Position numbers and translations under genes: made by a program. Positions 37,184 to 45,555 of a stretch of 64,000 nucleotides of DNA are shown piece after piece. The stretch is from NCBI GenBank assembly GCA_001510135.1, contig LFER01000016.1, forward strand, positions 23,238 to 87,237, written 5' to 3'. The notes under the pieces were generated by a model. The model was given only the letters and a program-made list of their open reading frames with translations, made no database searches and was not told where the DNA came from. The stretch is from Alphaproteobacteria bacterium casp-alpha6 (GTDB lineage Bacteria; Pseudomonadota; Alphaproteobacteria; Rhodobacterales; Rhodobacteraceae). Each line of letters opens with the position of its first letter. Position 1 is the first letter of the stretch.

Positions 37184-38545
37184 ATGGGCACGCATTTTCA
37201 AACGCATACGTCTGACATGTCAGCATCGCTTTCTTGTTCTTCGGTGGCTCAAAGCGTCGCTTTGAGTGAATCGATGTGGCAAAAAACATCGGTCGATGGT
37301 TTGTCCGGAAAGTTGGACGCATCAAATACGGAAATTGGAACTGAGATAGTTTCCCTTATCACTCAATTATTTGCCAAGGGTAAATATGAGCTGGTCGTTG
37401 AAATCGCGGATGAACTGGTAACCGTCCATCCGCAATCGTTCTTTTTGCATAATGTTTTGGGCGAATCCTTTGCGTTCTTGGGTGAAAACTTGAAAGCCGT
37501 GGCGCATTTTAAGAAAATTTTGCAGCTTGAACCTTCGGAAAACGAAGACCGTCTGCGCGAGGCATGCTTGCCCAATGTCCATAATAATATTGGCATCGCG
37601 TTAAAGTCGATCGGCTTCTTGGAAGAATCTGAGAAACATTTAATCAAAGCCATAGAGCTCGATCCGAAACTGGCTTCGGCATATAATAATTACGGCAACC
37701 TGCTGAATGAAAAGGCCGACCTTTCTGGTGCTCAGGAGAAATTTCTGAAAGCAATTGATCTTGAACCGAGCAGCTATGCTGCGTATTGGAACCTTCATTC
37801 TACAGTGAATGAAGAACAAACGGCGAAAGCGATTATTGAACAATGTCTCTTACAATCGCCAACGTTCAAAGACGCCGTCTTTACCTTAGCCGGAATGCTA
37901 GCTTTTGGAGGAAATGATACTCATTTCAAAGAATTGCTGTCATCGGGTTTTGTTGATGAACCAATTATTCGATCAATTAACTGGGTCTTATCACTTCCAA
38001 AGCTACCTGAGATCCATTTTAACAGATGGTCGATGTTTGATCGCGCGATAGAACTTAGTGATACATCGCGTCCATTTTACGAATATGGTGTTTGGATGGG
38101 GGATAGCTTTCGGTACCTCATGAAGCATTTTGAAAAGGGATATGGTTTTGATACCTTTGAAGGGCTTCCAGAAGACTGGGGACCTTTACCAAAAGGCACG
38201 TATTCAAGCTTTGGCAAAGTCCCATGTATAAAGGGCGCAGAATTTATCGTGGGTGAGTTTGAGCACTCTTTGCCCAAGTTTTTTTCAACCCCGCGTCCAT
38301 TGGCATCGCTGATCAATTTTGATGCAGACCTTTATGCATCCACATTATGCGCGCTGGTCAATTCAAAGGCCGTGATTGATGAAAAAACCATCTTAATTTT
38401 TGACGAGTTTATCATTAACAGCGATTGGGAAAATGACGAGTTCCGCGCACTTGAAGAATTCTGTAAGGCAAATGGTCTAGATTATGAAGTAATCGCCGTT
38501 TCCCTTTACACAAAACAGGTTGTGTTGCGTCTTGTGGGGCGGTGA
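37184..38545 (+). CDS. TPR protein fused to a TylF-type methyltransferase domain
   Basis: A 453-residue cytoplasmic protein. Residues about 60-235 form TPR repeats (for example NVHNNIGIALKSIGFLEESE and ASAYNNYGNLLNEK). Residues about 285-450 resemble macrocin O-methyltransferase TylF/MycF: E300-Y-G302 in the SAM-binding segment YEYGVWMGDSF, FDTFEGLPEDWG (322-333), and acidic metal/SAM residues in INFDADLYAST (D380, D382) and IFDEF. Its target is unknown; related TPR-methyltransferase fusions tend to be linked with glycan or secondary-metabolite modification. It is isolated and divergent from the acyl-CoA synthetase operon. Confidence 0.78.
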   Translation: MGTHFQTHTSDMSASLSCSSVAQSVALSESMWQKTSVDGLSGKLDASNTEIGTEIVSLITQLFAKGKYELVVEIADELVTVHPQSFFLHNVLGESFAFLGENLKAVAHFKKILQLEPSENEDRLREACLPNVHNNIGIALKSIGFLEESEKHLIKAIELDPKLASAYNNYGNLLNEKADLSGAQEKFLKAIDLEPSSYAAYWNLHSTVNEEQTAKAIIEQCLLQSPTFKDAVFTLAGMLAFGGNDTHFKELLSSGFVDEPIIRSINWVLSLPKLPEIHFNRWSMFDRAIELSDTSRPFYEYGVWMGDSFRYLMKHFEKGYGFDTFEGLPEDWGPLPKGTYSSFGKVPCIKGAEFIVGEFEHSLPKFFSTPRPLASLINFDADLYASTLCALVNSKAVIDEKTILIFDEFIINSDWENDEFRALEEFCKANGLDYEVIAVSLYTKQVVLRLVGR

Positions 38546-38570
38546 TCGCGAAAATCCTTTAAAATGCGGG

Positions 38571-38999
38571 CTAGAAATATTCTCTACACACCATGTAAAC
38601 TGGTAAAAACACGGCCCAATCGTCATCGGATTTCGGTAACACAGGCCCTTCATCCAATATCGTATACATGAGTGTCATGTCATTCATGTTCAACTGAAGC
38701 GAAAGGTTTTTTTCAGGCAAACGGGTGTCGTCCGTTTGCATGGGATGGGTCCACTGTATAATCATTGATGACCAATAGCTTGCCTCAACGCTGTCATAGG
38801 ATTTGTAACTTGCACTTTGGCGCGCCCAGTCAATGCTCAGATTTTCGGTTTTCGGCTTTCCCGGTTCACCACATGCAAAAAGGCTCGTGTCGGCAAGACC
38901 AAAAACTGGCGTTAAAAAGACAAAAATTACCACAAAAAACCGCAAATTGGTTCCTTCCGACATCATATATCCAACGTATTTGACGTGAACTTTTCGCAT
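38571..38999 (-). CDS. Secreted hypothetical protein
   Basis: A 142-residue frame with an N-terminal hydrophobic export segment (FFVVIFVFLTPVFGLADT). The mature part has two cysteines, one in SLFACGEPG and one in MVCREYF, which could pair. An alternative ATG at 38963-38966 would give a more usual signal peptide. I do not recognise a family. It is convergent with the TPR-TylF gene. Confidence 0.55.
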   Translation of the reverse strand: MRKVHVKYVGYMMSEGTNLRFFVVIFVFLTPVFGLADTSLFACGEPGKPKTENLSIDWARQSASYKSYDSVEASYWSSMIIQWTHPMQTDDTRLPEKNLSLQLNMNDMTLMYTILDEGPVLPKSDDDWAVFLPVYMVCREYF

Positions 39000-39212
39000 T
39001 GAAGACAGGTAAAGACCCGACTTTGCACCAATATAGCTCAGCTCTGTATAAAACGGTCATCCTGAAATTGAACCTAAGTCGATAAATGCTCTTGTCCATG
39101 AATTTGCTTTTCTGGCGGGTTAAAAATGGAAGGAGGCTTGTTTTTGATGCGATTTCTTGGCAAATCCCAGAGGAAAGGTGTCTGCCTGATGATGCGCCGT
39201 TGAGGGCTCAAA

Positions 39213-40391
39213 ATGGCAAAAAAAGGGGTTAAGATGACCAAACGGGTCCATTCAAAAAAATTAAACAAACAGCTAAACGAGGCGCTGCAATCCGAAGGTA
39301 TTCCAGGAGCCGTGGCGCTTGTTACCACAAAGGAACAGGTCATTTATGATGCGGCCTTTGGATGGTCTAATGTGGGAAAATCTGAGAAAATGCGCAGTGG
39401 CTGTCTTTTCCGCATTGCATCGATGACAAAAGCGATAACATCCCTTTGCGTGATGCAGCTGGTAGAGAAATCCCTTATCGAAATTGACGATCCGATTCGA
39501 AACCACATGCCTGACTTGCCCGCTTTTCAGGTATTTACATCTTTCGACGAGAATACGGGGCAATTTAAAACACGTCCGGCCGCGCGTGATATGACGATAA
39601 AGCATCTTCTGACGCATACAGCGGGGCTTGCTCTTTGGTTCAATAGTCCAACACTCTTTAATCTTGGGGAAGGCAAAAAGATGCGTCAATCTTGGCGTTA
39701 TCCCCTTCACCATGATCCTGGAGAGCGTTGGACCTACGGAGATGCGACAGCCCTTTTGGGGGAGCTGATCGCCTATAAAACCGGCCAGAGTATTGAGGTC
39801 TATATGCGCCAAAATATTTTTGATCCGCTACAAATGTCCGATACAGGCTTTTCCTTGAACAAGGCTCAGACCTGCAACTTGGTGACCCTTCATCATCGTG
39901 ATGAACAGCGATTTAAGGAAAAACTCAATCCCGATGAGATCGTAGAAAAAGGGTTTGGCGACGGGGGGCTTATCAGTACGGCGTCGGATTACGCAAAATT
40001 CATGCGCGTGTTCCTGAACAAAGGACGTAGTGACCTCGGAAAACCTATTTTACGTCCAGATTTAATCTTGGAGATGGGTAAAAATCACATAGGGGACGTT
40101 GAACTTAGACGCCAAATATCTGCAGACCCTGTGTCAGCAAAGGACTTTCCTCAGGGGGCAGGTGTGGATCGTTGGGGGCTTGGCTTCCAAATTACCGCGC
40201 AAAAAAGACCCCACATGCGGCCAGTGGGTTCTTTGTCTTGGGGAGGGCTTTTCAATACGAAATTCTGGATTGATCCACAAAATGAAATCGCAGCCGTTCT
40301 TTTGATGCAATATTTACCGTTTGATGATGAGGCCCATATTCGCGTGCTGAACGCATTTGAGACAGGGATTTATCAATCGCTGGTCTGCTAA
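39213..40391 (+). CDS. Serine hydrolase, beta-lactamase class C / esterase family
   Basis: A 392-residue protein of the PBP4*/EstB-like family. The catalytic SxxK is S70-M-T-K73 in FRIASMTKAITS; the second motif is Y175-G-D in ERWTYGDATAL, as in esterase-type members (YxN in true class C enzymes); a C-terminal SWGG takes the place of KTG/HTG. No signal peptide is visible, which favours a cytoplasmic esterase or peptidase over a resistance beta-lactamase. ATG 39213 has GAGGG upstream; ATG 39234 with AAGGGG is an equally good start. Confidence 0.82.
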   Translation: MAKKGVKMTKRVHSKKLNKQLNEALQSEGIPGAVALVTTKEQVIYDAAFGWSNVGKSEKMRSGCLFRIASMTKAITSLCVMQLVEKSLIEIDDPIRNHMPDLPAFQVFTSFDENTGQFKTRPAARDMTIKHLLTHTAGLALWFNSPTLFNLGEGKKMRQSWRYPLHHDPGERWTYGDATALLGELIAYKTGQSIEVYMRQNIFDPLQMSDTGFSLNKAQTCNLVTLHHRDEQRFKEKLNPDEIVEKGFGDGGLISTASDYAKFMRVFLNKGRSDLGKPILRPDLILEMGKNHIGDVELRRQISADPVSAKDFPQGAGVDRWGLGFQITAQKRPHMRPVGSLSWGGLFNTKFWIDPQNEIAAVLLMQYLPFDDEAHIRVLNAFETGIYQSLVC

Positions 40392-40491
40392 GGGTTGCAA
40401 GGTCTCTCGCAGGGTAGCAATCTATGTCCGTGCCGCGTCATTTACTGGCGCCAAGAAATTGAAGCCGCGCCTGAAAAGAGAGGGAAAAGGA

Positions 40492-41100
40492 ATGTCTTGG
40501 ATCGACACAATCTCCTATGAAGAGTCATCTGGAAAACTGCGTAAACTTTATGACCGGATTAAAGGGCCAGAGAACAACGTTGATAATATCATGATGCTGC
40601 ATTCATTGCGGCCTCATTCAATGGAAGGTCACATGGCGATCTATAAATACGTGCTGCATCATTCCTCAAACACATTGCCTAAGTGGTTTCTTGAAACCCT
40701 CGGGGTGCTGGTGAGTGCTATAAATGAGTGTCATTACTGTGTAGATCATCACTTTGCCGGTTTGAAACGGCTTCTTGGGGATGATGCCAGAGCGGACGCC
40801 CTTAAGGACGCTATTCTTTCGAACCGTTTTGAAAATGCCCCGTTAGACGACGCACAGAAGGTGGCGATGAATTACGCCCGCAAACTGACTTTGGCACCGG
40901 CGTCATTGACAAAGTTGGACGTGATCGAACTTCGACAGAGCGGCTTTGTGGATGGCGAGATATTAGAGATTAACCAAGTCTGTTCCTATTTCAGCTACGC
41001 AAACCGTACGGTTCTGGGTCTTGGATGTTCAACTGAGGGCGATATCATTGGACTTTCTCCTAACAATTCCGATGATCCAGATGATTGGTCTCATACCTGA
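40492..41100 (+). CDS. AhpD-like peroxidase-related protein
   Basis: A 202-residue carboxymuconolactone decarboxylase/AhpD-family protein. The redox motif is C80-H-Y-C83 followed by H87, in INECHYCVDHHFAG, and the rest matches the uncharacterised peroxidase-related branch (DDAQKVAMNYARKLT). The frame runs open to 40357, overlapping the serine hydrolase gene, but ATG 40492 has AAAAGGA just upstream and starts with MSWIDTISYEE, which suits the family. Probably scavenges peroxides using the vicinal cysteines; its reductant is unknown. Confidence 0.82.
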   Translation: MSWIDTISYEESSGKLRKLYDRIKGPENNVDNIMMLHSLRPHSMEGHMAIYKYVLHHSSNTLPKWFLETLGVLVSAINECHYCVDHHFAGLKRLLGDDARADALKDAILSNRFENAPLDDAQKVAMNYARKLTLAPASLTKLDVIELRQSGFVDGEILEINQVCSYFSYANRTVLGLGCSTEGDIIGLSPNNSDDPDDWSHT

Positions 41101-41319
41101 TCTTTGAAGAGAGAAAGACAGACATCTGCTGCCGGCACATTCCCAAAGATCGAAAAAAGAATGAAGTGCAGATTTTTTCTGTTACATTTAAACATGTTAT
41201 TCGTCGATGTCTGTATGATAAACTCCGCGTGTTGATCCGCCGAGCGAGACGTAAAACAATTTTGGACTAAACTTTCCAATTTTAGCCCGTAATTAGAATT
41301 GAGGTAGTCGCTTCTTCTT

Positions 41320-41742
41320 GTGGTATCTCTGGTTAAGTGGAATTCGAACGTGGCAGACGTAGTTGGAAAATCTATAAATTCCCATGGGTATCAGGCTCTG
41401 AGCAAGGGGTATGATAACGCGCGCAAATTTATTCACGCGAGCGAGGCAAAGGCGCGCGTGATGAGCGCTATGCGGGACCAAAATACTGAGTTTCAACAGG
41501 TCGGTATGCTCAACAGTCAGGCACGCCAATTCAGCTCTGCGCATTCTGTTTCGGTGGAGCTTAACAGCGTTAGCAAGAAAGTTATTACAGAAATGGCCAA
41601 GCTTCCGGCGCAGGTCAATATTGAGATTGCCGACGAAATCAGGGCAAGCATTAAAGCAGGCGACTGGCCTAAAAATAAGGCCGAATCTAGCCGCGCTGTG
41701 CTTACGTTCATCAACGACTATATCAACTTCGTAAAACGCTGA
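41320..41742 (+). CDS. Hypothetical helical protein
   Basis: A 140-residue frame starting at GTG 41320; an internal GTG at 41350 (reading VADVVGKSINSHG) with GTGGAA upstream is an equally plausible start. The product is predicted to be mostly helical and soluble, without signal peptide. I do not recognise it. It is convergent with the 4Fe-4S protein gene and its stop lies 31 bp from that gene's stop. The 219-bp stretch before it holds no supported feature. Confidence 0.45.
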   Translation: MVSLVKWNSNVADVVGKSINSHGYQALSKGYDNARKFIHASEAKARVMSAMRDQNTEFQQVGMLNSQARQFSSAHSVSVELNSVSKKVITEMAKLPAQVNIEIADEIRASIKAGDWPKNKAESSRAVLTFINDYINFVKR

Positions 41743-41773
41743 AATCACTCTTTTAACTAAGAACAAAGGTGAG

Positions 41774-42742
41774 TTACGATTTGCGTTGCTTCCGGCGATG
41801 TAATTTTTTAGCCAAATTCACTCCAACTCCCGGTCTGCTCCAAGGGCATTGGGCGATGCATATTGCGCAGCCCTGATGTTCATTAAAAAACGGTAGACAT
41901 TTGTCAAAATCCACATACCACTTGGTCGTCCCACGCACCATTTTTTTCTCCGAAAATAGGGCGTCGGGTGGACATGCTACCTCGCAAATTCGGCAGTTTT
42001 GGCAAAAATCATCGATGCCGTGATCCGCCGGTTCGTCCAAGGGCAGCGGACAATCGGTTAGAACACCTGACAGTCGGAAGCTTGCCCCAAATTCTGGATT
42101 GATGATGGAACCGTGCTTGCCCAATTCGCCAAACCCTGATGCAAGGGCAGGAGGGATCAGTGTGACTTTTCCAGACATTGGTCCTGTCAAAGGCTCGGCA
42201 TCCCACCCAAGGCCGCGCAGCCAATTTGCCACCGATTTTGCGCCAAAGGCGGCCCGGCTGTATTGGCGCATGACCTCAAGCCCCGCTTCAGGCTTGGGAG
42301 CCTCGCTGATCGCATCATAATCGTGTTGCACGCCAAGAACGATAATATATCGAAATTTGATCTCAACACCTTCAAATGCCCATAAGGGGTCAAAACGTGC
42401 TACACCTGCTTTATCAAAAATTTTGTTCTTAATCGCCGCCTCAAAAAAAATGCGCGCCATTGGGTCTGTCATCTCTGCTTTTTGCGCAGCGACATCTTTT
42501 AAAGGCGCTGCAAGGATTTTGGCACGATTTTCTCGTTCGGTTGCATATTCAGGCAGGCCAGGATCCACAGAATAAAACCACCTTTGCAATGCGCCAAAGG
42601 CGACATCCTCAGGGCTATTGCCCCAATAGACATATTTGGGGTTGCTCGGGTTGGGGTTGTTCAAACCGTTAATGTCATTGCCCGACACATCAGGCCAAAG
42701 CATCATTTGTTCGGGATCAGGGACGAATGCATTTTGGGACAT
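41774..42742 (-). CDS. Reductive-dehalogenase-like / QueG-like 4Fe-4S protein
   Basis: A 322-residue protein with two 4Fe-4S motifs: C247xxC250xxC253xxxC257P in CQNCRICEVACPPDA, and C282 plus C292xxC295xxxC299P in CAICIAQCPWSRPG. The segment GFGELGKHGSIINPEFG followed by RLSGVLTDCPL is the signature shared by cobalamin-dependent epoxyqueuosine reductases and reductive dehalogenases. Unlike respiratory RdhA it lacks a Tat signal, and no RdhB anchor gene adjoins. It is smaller than self-sufficient catabolic dehalogenases. It probably uses B12 for a reductive reaction in the cytoplasm; the substrate is unknown. Confidence 0.75.
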   Translation of the reverse strand: MSQNAFVPDPEQMMLWPDVSGNDINGLNNPNPSNPKYVYWGNSPEDVAFGALQRWFYSVDPGLPEYATERENRAKILAAPLKDVAAQKAEMTDPMARIFFEAAIKNKIFDKAGVARFDPLWAFEGVEIKFRYIIVLGVQHDYDAISEAPKPEAGLEVMRQYSRAAFGAKSVANWLRGLGWDAEPLTGPMSGKVTLIPPALASGFGELGKHGSIINPEFGASFRLSGVLTDCPLPLDEPADHGIDDFCQNCRICEVACPPDALFSEKKMVRGTTKWYVDFDKCLPFFNEHQGCAICIAQCPWSRPGVGVNLAKKLHRRKQRKS

Positions 42743-42852
42743 GGTATTTGCCTCGTGTCGTGGAAGACCCTTTTCAAACGAAACCGTCTGATTCTCTGCA
42801 TCCTACCACATCAAAACGGGTTGCAGTGCGCAGTGCTGCCGGAGGGTTCACT

Positions 42853-43866
42853 TTACCTGCGAAGTAAAAGCGGCATGGCCACCGATAAAAGGGCCAACCG
42901 CGTCACGTGATGTGCCGCGATGAGGACAGGTTCAAATCCCAGAGAAATTGTAATGGCAGCCATAGCCTCAATAGCACCCGGAGAGTACGCGATAACCAGA
43001 ATGGCAAAAGGCAGACCCGCTGCCCACATGGCAAATAAAACGCCAATCAAAGCCACACTAACCGTAACAAGTGTCACAGTTAAACCTGGCAGAACATATG
43101 TGAGCAACTTGCGGGGAGGCGTGTTGGAAAATCGACTTCCGATTAAGGCGCCCATGAGCAAAAAGGCTGTGATGCTCAGAAAGTCCGGAAGTCGCCCCGG
43201 AGAGATCCCACTTCCATGACCAAGGGCGCTTACCGTCATACCTGCCAGAAGCCAATGTGCTGGGAATTTTAATCGACCGTAAAATAACGCGACCGGAACT
43301 GCTGCGATCAAAGTCAAAATAATGCTGGGCAGAGTAAGAATATCCTCTGGTAACACTGTGCCCTTGCTCGCCCCAAAGAGATAGGTCAATACGGGCGGAA
43401 CGCAGAGAGTCAAAAACAAAACACGAATGGATTGGATGATCGCAATCGCGGACACATCGCGATTGTTTTCCTGCGCGATCCCTAAAACAAATGTCAGATG
43501 ACCCGGGGCTGAAGCCAAAATTGCAGTTTCCCTGTCATAACCAAAGGTGTATTTTAAAACGCGTACGTTCAGAGCGATACCAAGCAAAACACAGAGCGAC
43601 ATGATGGACAGGCTGATGGGCCATTTCAATATGGCCTGAAGCGCCTCGGGCGATACGGCCGTTCCGATATTAATGCCCAAAAGCAAAATCGTTGCATTGC
43701 GCAATTTTGCCGGAAAGCGCACATCAAAGCCCAAAAGCGCCACGACCGTTACCGCGCTTGTTGCACCTGTTAAGGCCGCTGCCGGAATGCCAAGAAAATC
43801 AAAAATGGCGTAACCAAACCAAGCTGCGCTTATGACGAGCATAAATTGGAAAAGGGTCTGACGCAT
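42853..43866 (-). CDS. AbrB-family integral membrane protein
   Basis: A 337-residue, roughly ten-helix membrane protein made of two similar halves, each with a G-rich unit (FLGIPAAALTGATSAVTVVALL in the first half; LLAGMTVSALGHGSGISPG in the second). This is the AbrB membrane-protein duplication family, often mislabelled as a regulator or ammonia monooxygenase. It probably transports a small organic acid or related compound. It lies 21 bp after the DUF4387 gene and probably ends the tct operon. Confidence 0.8.
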   Translation of the reverse strand: MRQTLFQFMLVISAAWFGYAIFDFLGIPAAALTGATSAVTVVALLGFDVRFPAKLRNATILLLGINIGTAVSPEALQAILKWPISLSIMSLCVLLGIALNVRVLKYTFGYDRETAILASAPGHLTFVLGIAQENNRDVSAIAIIQSIRVLFLTLCVPPVLTYLFGASKGTVLPEDILTLPSIILTLIAAVPVALFYGRLKFPAHWLLAGMTVSALGHGSGISPGRLPDFLSITAFLLMGALIGSRFSNTPPRKLLTYVLPGLTVTLVTVSVALIGVLFAMWAAGLPFAILVIAYSPGAIEAMAAITISLGFEPVLIAAHHVTRLALLSVAMPLLLRR

Positions 43867-43887
43867 TAGAAAGCCGCGTTTTATATG

Positions 43888-44199
43888 TTAAGTGCTGTCA
43901 GTGAGAGGCAGCGCGCCCAGAAGATGCGCAAATTGTGCGCCATGCTGATCCCGGTCAAGCGTGTGTCCCTGAACGATGGGCCTAGGAAAAGAAATTTTCA
44001 CCACCTTCAAATCATCAAGATCAAAACGCTTGATGCTGACAGGTGAAATTTGAACAAGATGAGCAACAGCTTTGATATCAAGTTGGTCTTTGAGGGCTTC
44101 ATATTGGGCCGTTGACTCACAAAAAAGATCTACCGTCACCCAAAAAGGTCCGGCATTTTTCGATCTGATTTTATCCACAATATCGCGCAGTTTCATCAT
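43888..44199 (-). CDS. DUF4387 protein (AtuA C-terminal partner)
   Basis: A 103-residue soluble protein matching the DUF4387 layout: RDIVDKIRSKNAGPFWVTVD at the N terminus and ISFPRPIVQGHTLDRDQHGAQ-type centre. In many genomes this domain is fused to or directly follows the DUF1446 AtuA protein; here the ATG directly abuts the stop of that gene. The two products are probably subunits of one enzyme of unproven reaction. Confidence 0.85.
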   Translation of the reverse strand: MMKLRDIVDKIRSKNAGPFWVTVDLFCESTAQYEALKDQLDIKAVAHLVQISPVSIKRFDLDDLKVVKISFPRPIVQGHTLDRDQHGAQFAHLLGALPLTDST

Positions 44200-45555
44200 T
44201 TAAATCTCATTAACTGTGATTTGAAATGCATCCATTGGATGATCAAGATCAAGCACATGGTTTAGTGCAAATTCGAAAATCGCGCCGCGTTCGGAATGCG
44301 CTGGGGAATAGGGGAATGCGAAGGTTGGCAACTCTTCTTCCTCAGTCAGTGGGTAGTGCAACAAAAACGGATTGATGAGCTTTGCAATTTCGCTGGCCTC
44401 TTCTTGGCTTTGAGCCGTGACTATGCAAAGCACACCGACTTCGTTGGGCGTGCCTTGCTGCACTTCTCTCGCACCAAGGACGGAATTCACGCCCATAAGG
44501 CGTAAATCTAAAACATAATCCGTCCTTGCTATCTGCAATCGGTGGGTAATTTCATTGTTCAAAAAATCAGTGAGTTTTCCTGCCCAAATTTCGGCGTTTT
44601 TAACATAATGTGGATCGCGCACAACTGCCAAAAGCGTCGTTTGAAATCCTGCCGGTTTTGCACCTTCCAGTTTTACACAATAGGCTGGGTTGGGGGTCCA
44701 TTCCGCGCCCTCAACGCGCACAGAGCGTTCATCGATTTGCCTATAGCGCGCCGCGGATACATCCAAATATCCCCCCGGCTCATAAAGGCGCATTGGATCC
44801 GCATTTTCATAAAGCATATGGGCAGACACAGAATAGGGTGTGCATCTGGCTTTGTCTGCCAACGGAGTCACGCGAAAGCCCGTGTCATCAAATTCGATAA
44901 AAATAACACCGCTCGTCGGATGGGTGCTGCAAAGTGCGCCGCATTCCCCGATTTTGGCCCCGTGCCACGCGCCCCCTGGGTGATCACCGTTGAAAAGCGC
45001 ACGGGCCGCTATAATTGCGGTATCCGTGGTTCGACCCGCCAGAATGATATCGGCCCCTGTCGCGAGGGCTTCGTTGATCTGCTCAGCGCCTGCAAGGGCC
45101 ACGATATGTGTCATTTTTTCAATTGTGCCGGGATCAACTTCGGGCGCGGGATCAAGAGGTTTTAGACGTCCGTCGTGCAAAGCTTGGACGATCCGCCCTT
45201 GAGGCTGCTCGCTGTAAAGGCGGGCGACTTTAAGCTGCTGCCCGAGCTCCGATGCCAATTCGCGTGTAATCTCAAACATCCAGTCGACGTTGGAATTGGT
45301 GCCTGCGGTACCACATGTTCCGATCACAAGAGGGACATTGGCCTTTGCGCGTGCTTTCATGAGGCTACGCCATTCAGATTTCGTTGAGGCCCGCGAATAT
45401 TTAGACGTGCCAGTGCCAAGCGATGCGGGGCCACTATCCGTCGACCCCCCATCAATTGCTATGATATCAGGGCAAAGGGCCACGCCCCTCCAGAGCGCAT
45501 CTTCGTCAAAACCAAGGCCCAAAACCCCCGAAGGCACCAGCACCCGTGTTGTCAT
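44200..45555 (-). CDS. AtuA-like DUF1446 protein
   Basis: A 451-residue cytoplasmic protein of the acyclic-terpene-utilisation AtuA / DUF1446 family. Typical stretches are IIAIDGGSTDSGPASLGTG near the N terminus, GADIILAGRTTDTAIIAARA and EPGGYLDVSAARY. The founding AtuA belongs to citronellol/geraniol catabolism in Pseudomonas, but members beside tct transporters probably act on other acids. It abuts tctA upstream and the DUF4387 gene downstream with no spacer, implying strict co-expression. Confidence 0.85.
   Translation of the reverse strand: MTTRVLVPSGVLGLGFDEDALWRGVALCPDIIAIDGGSTDSGPASLGTGTSKYSRASTKSEWRSLMKARAKANVPLVIGTCGTAGTNSNVDWMFEITRELASELGQQLKVARLYSEQPQGRIVQALHDGRLKPLDPAPEVDPGTIEKMTHIVALAGAEQINEALATGADIILAGRTTDTAIIAARALFNGDHPGGAWHGAKIGECGALCSTHPTSGVIFIEFDDTGFRVTPLADKARCTPYSVSAHMLYENADPMRLYEPGGYLDVSAARYRQIDERSVRVEGAEWTPNPAYCVKLEGAKPAGFQTTLLAVVRDPHYVKNAEIWAGKLTDFLNNEITHRLQIARTDYVLDLRLMGVNSVLGAREVQQGTPNEVGVLCIVTAQSQEEASEIAKLINPFLLHYPLTEEEELPTFAFPYSPAHSERGAIFEFALNHVLDLDHPMDAFQITVNEI

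Noticed and set aside
42925..42940. GGTTCAAATCCC string resembling a tRNA T-loop
   Set aside because: It lies inside the well-supported AbrB-family gene on the other strand and no acceptor, D or anticodon stems pair around it.
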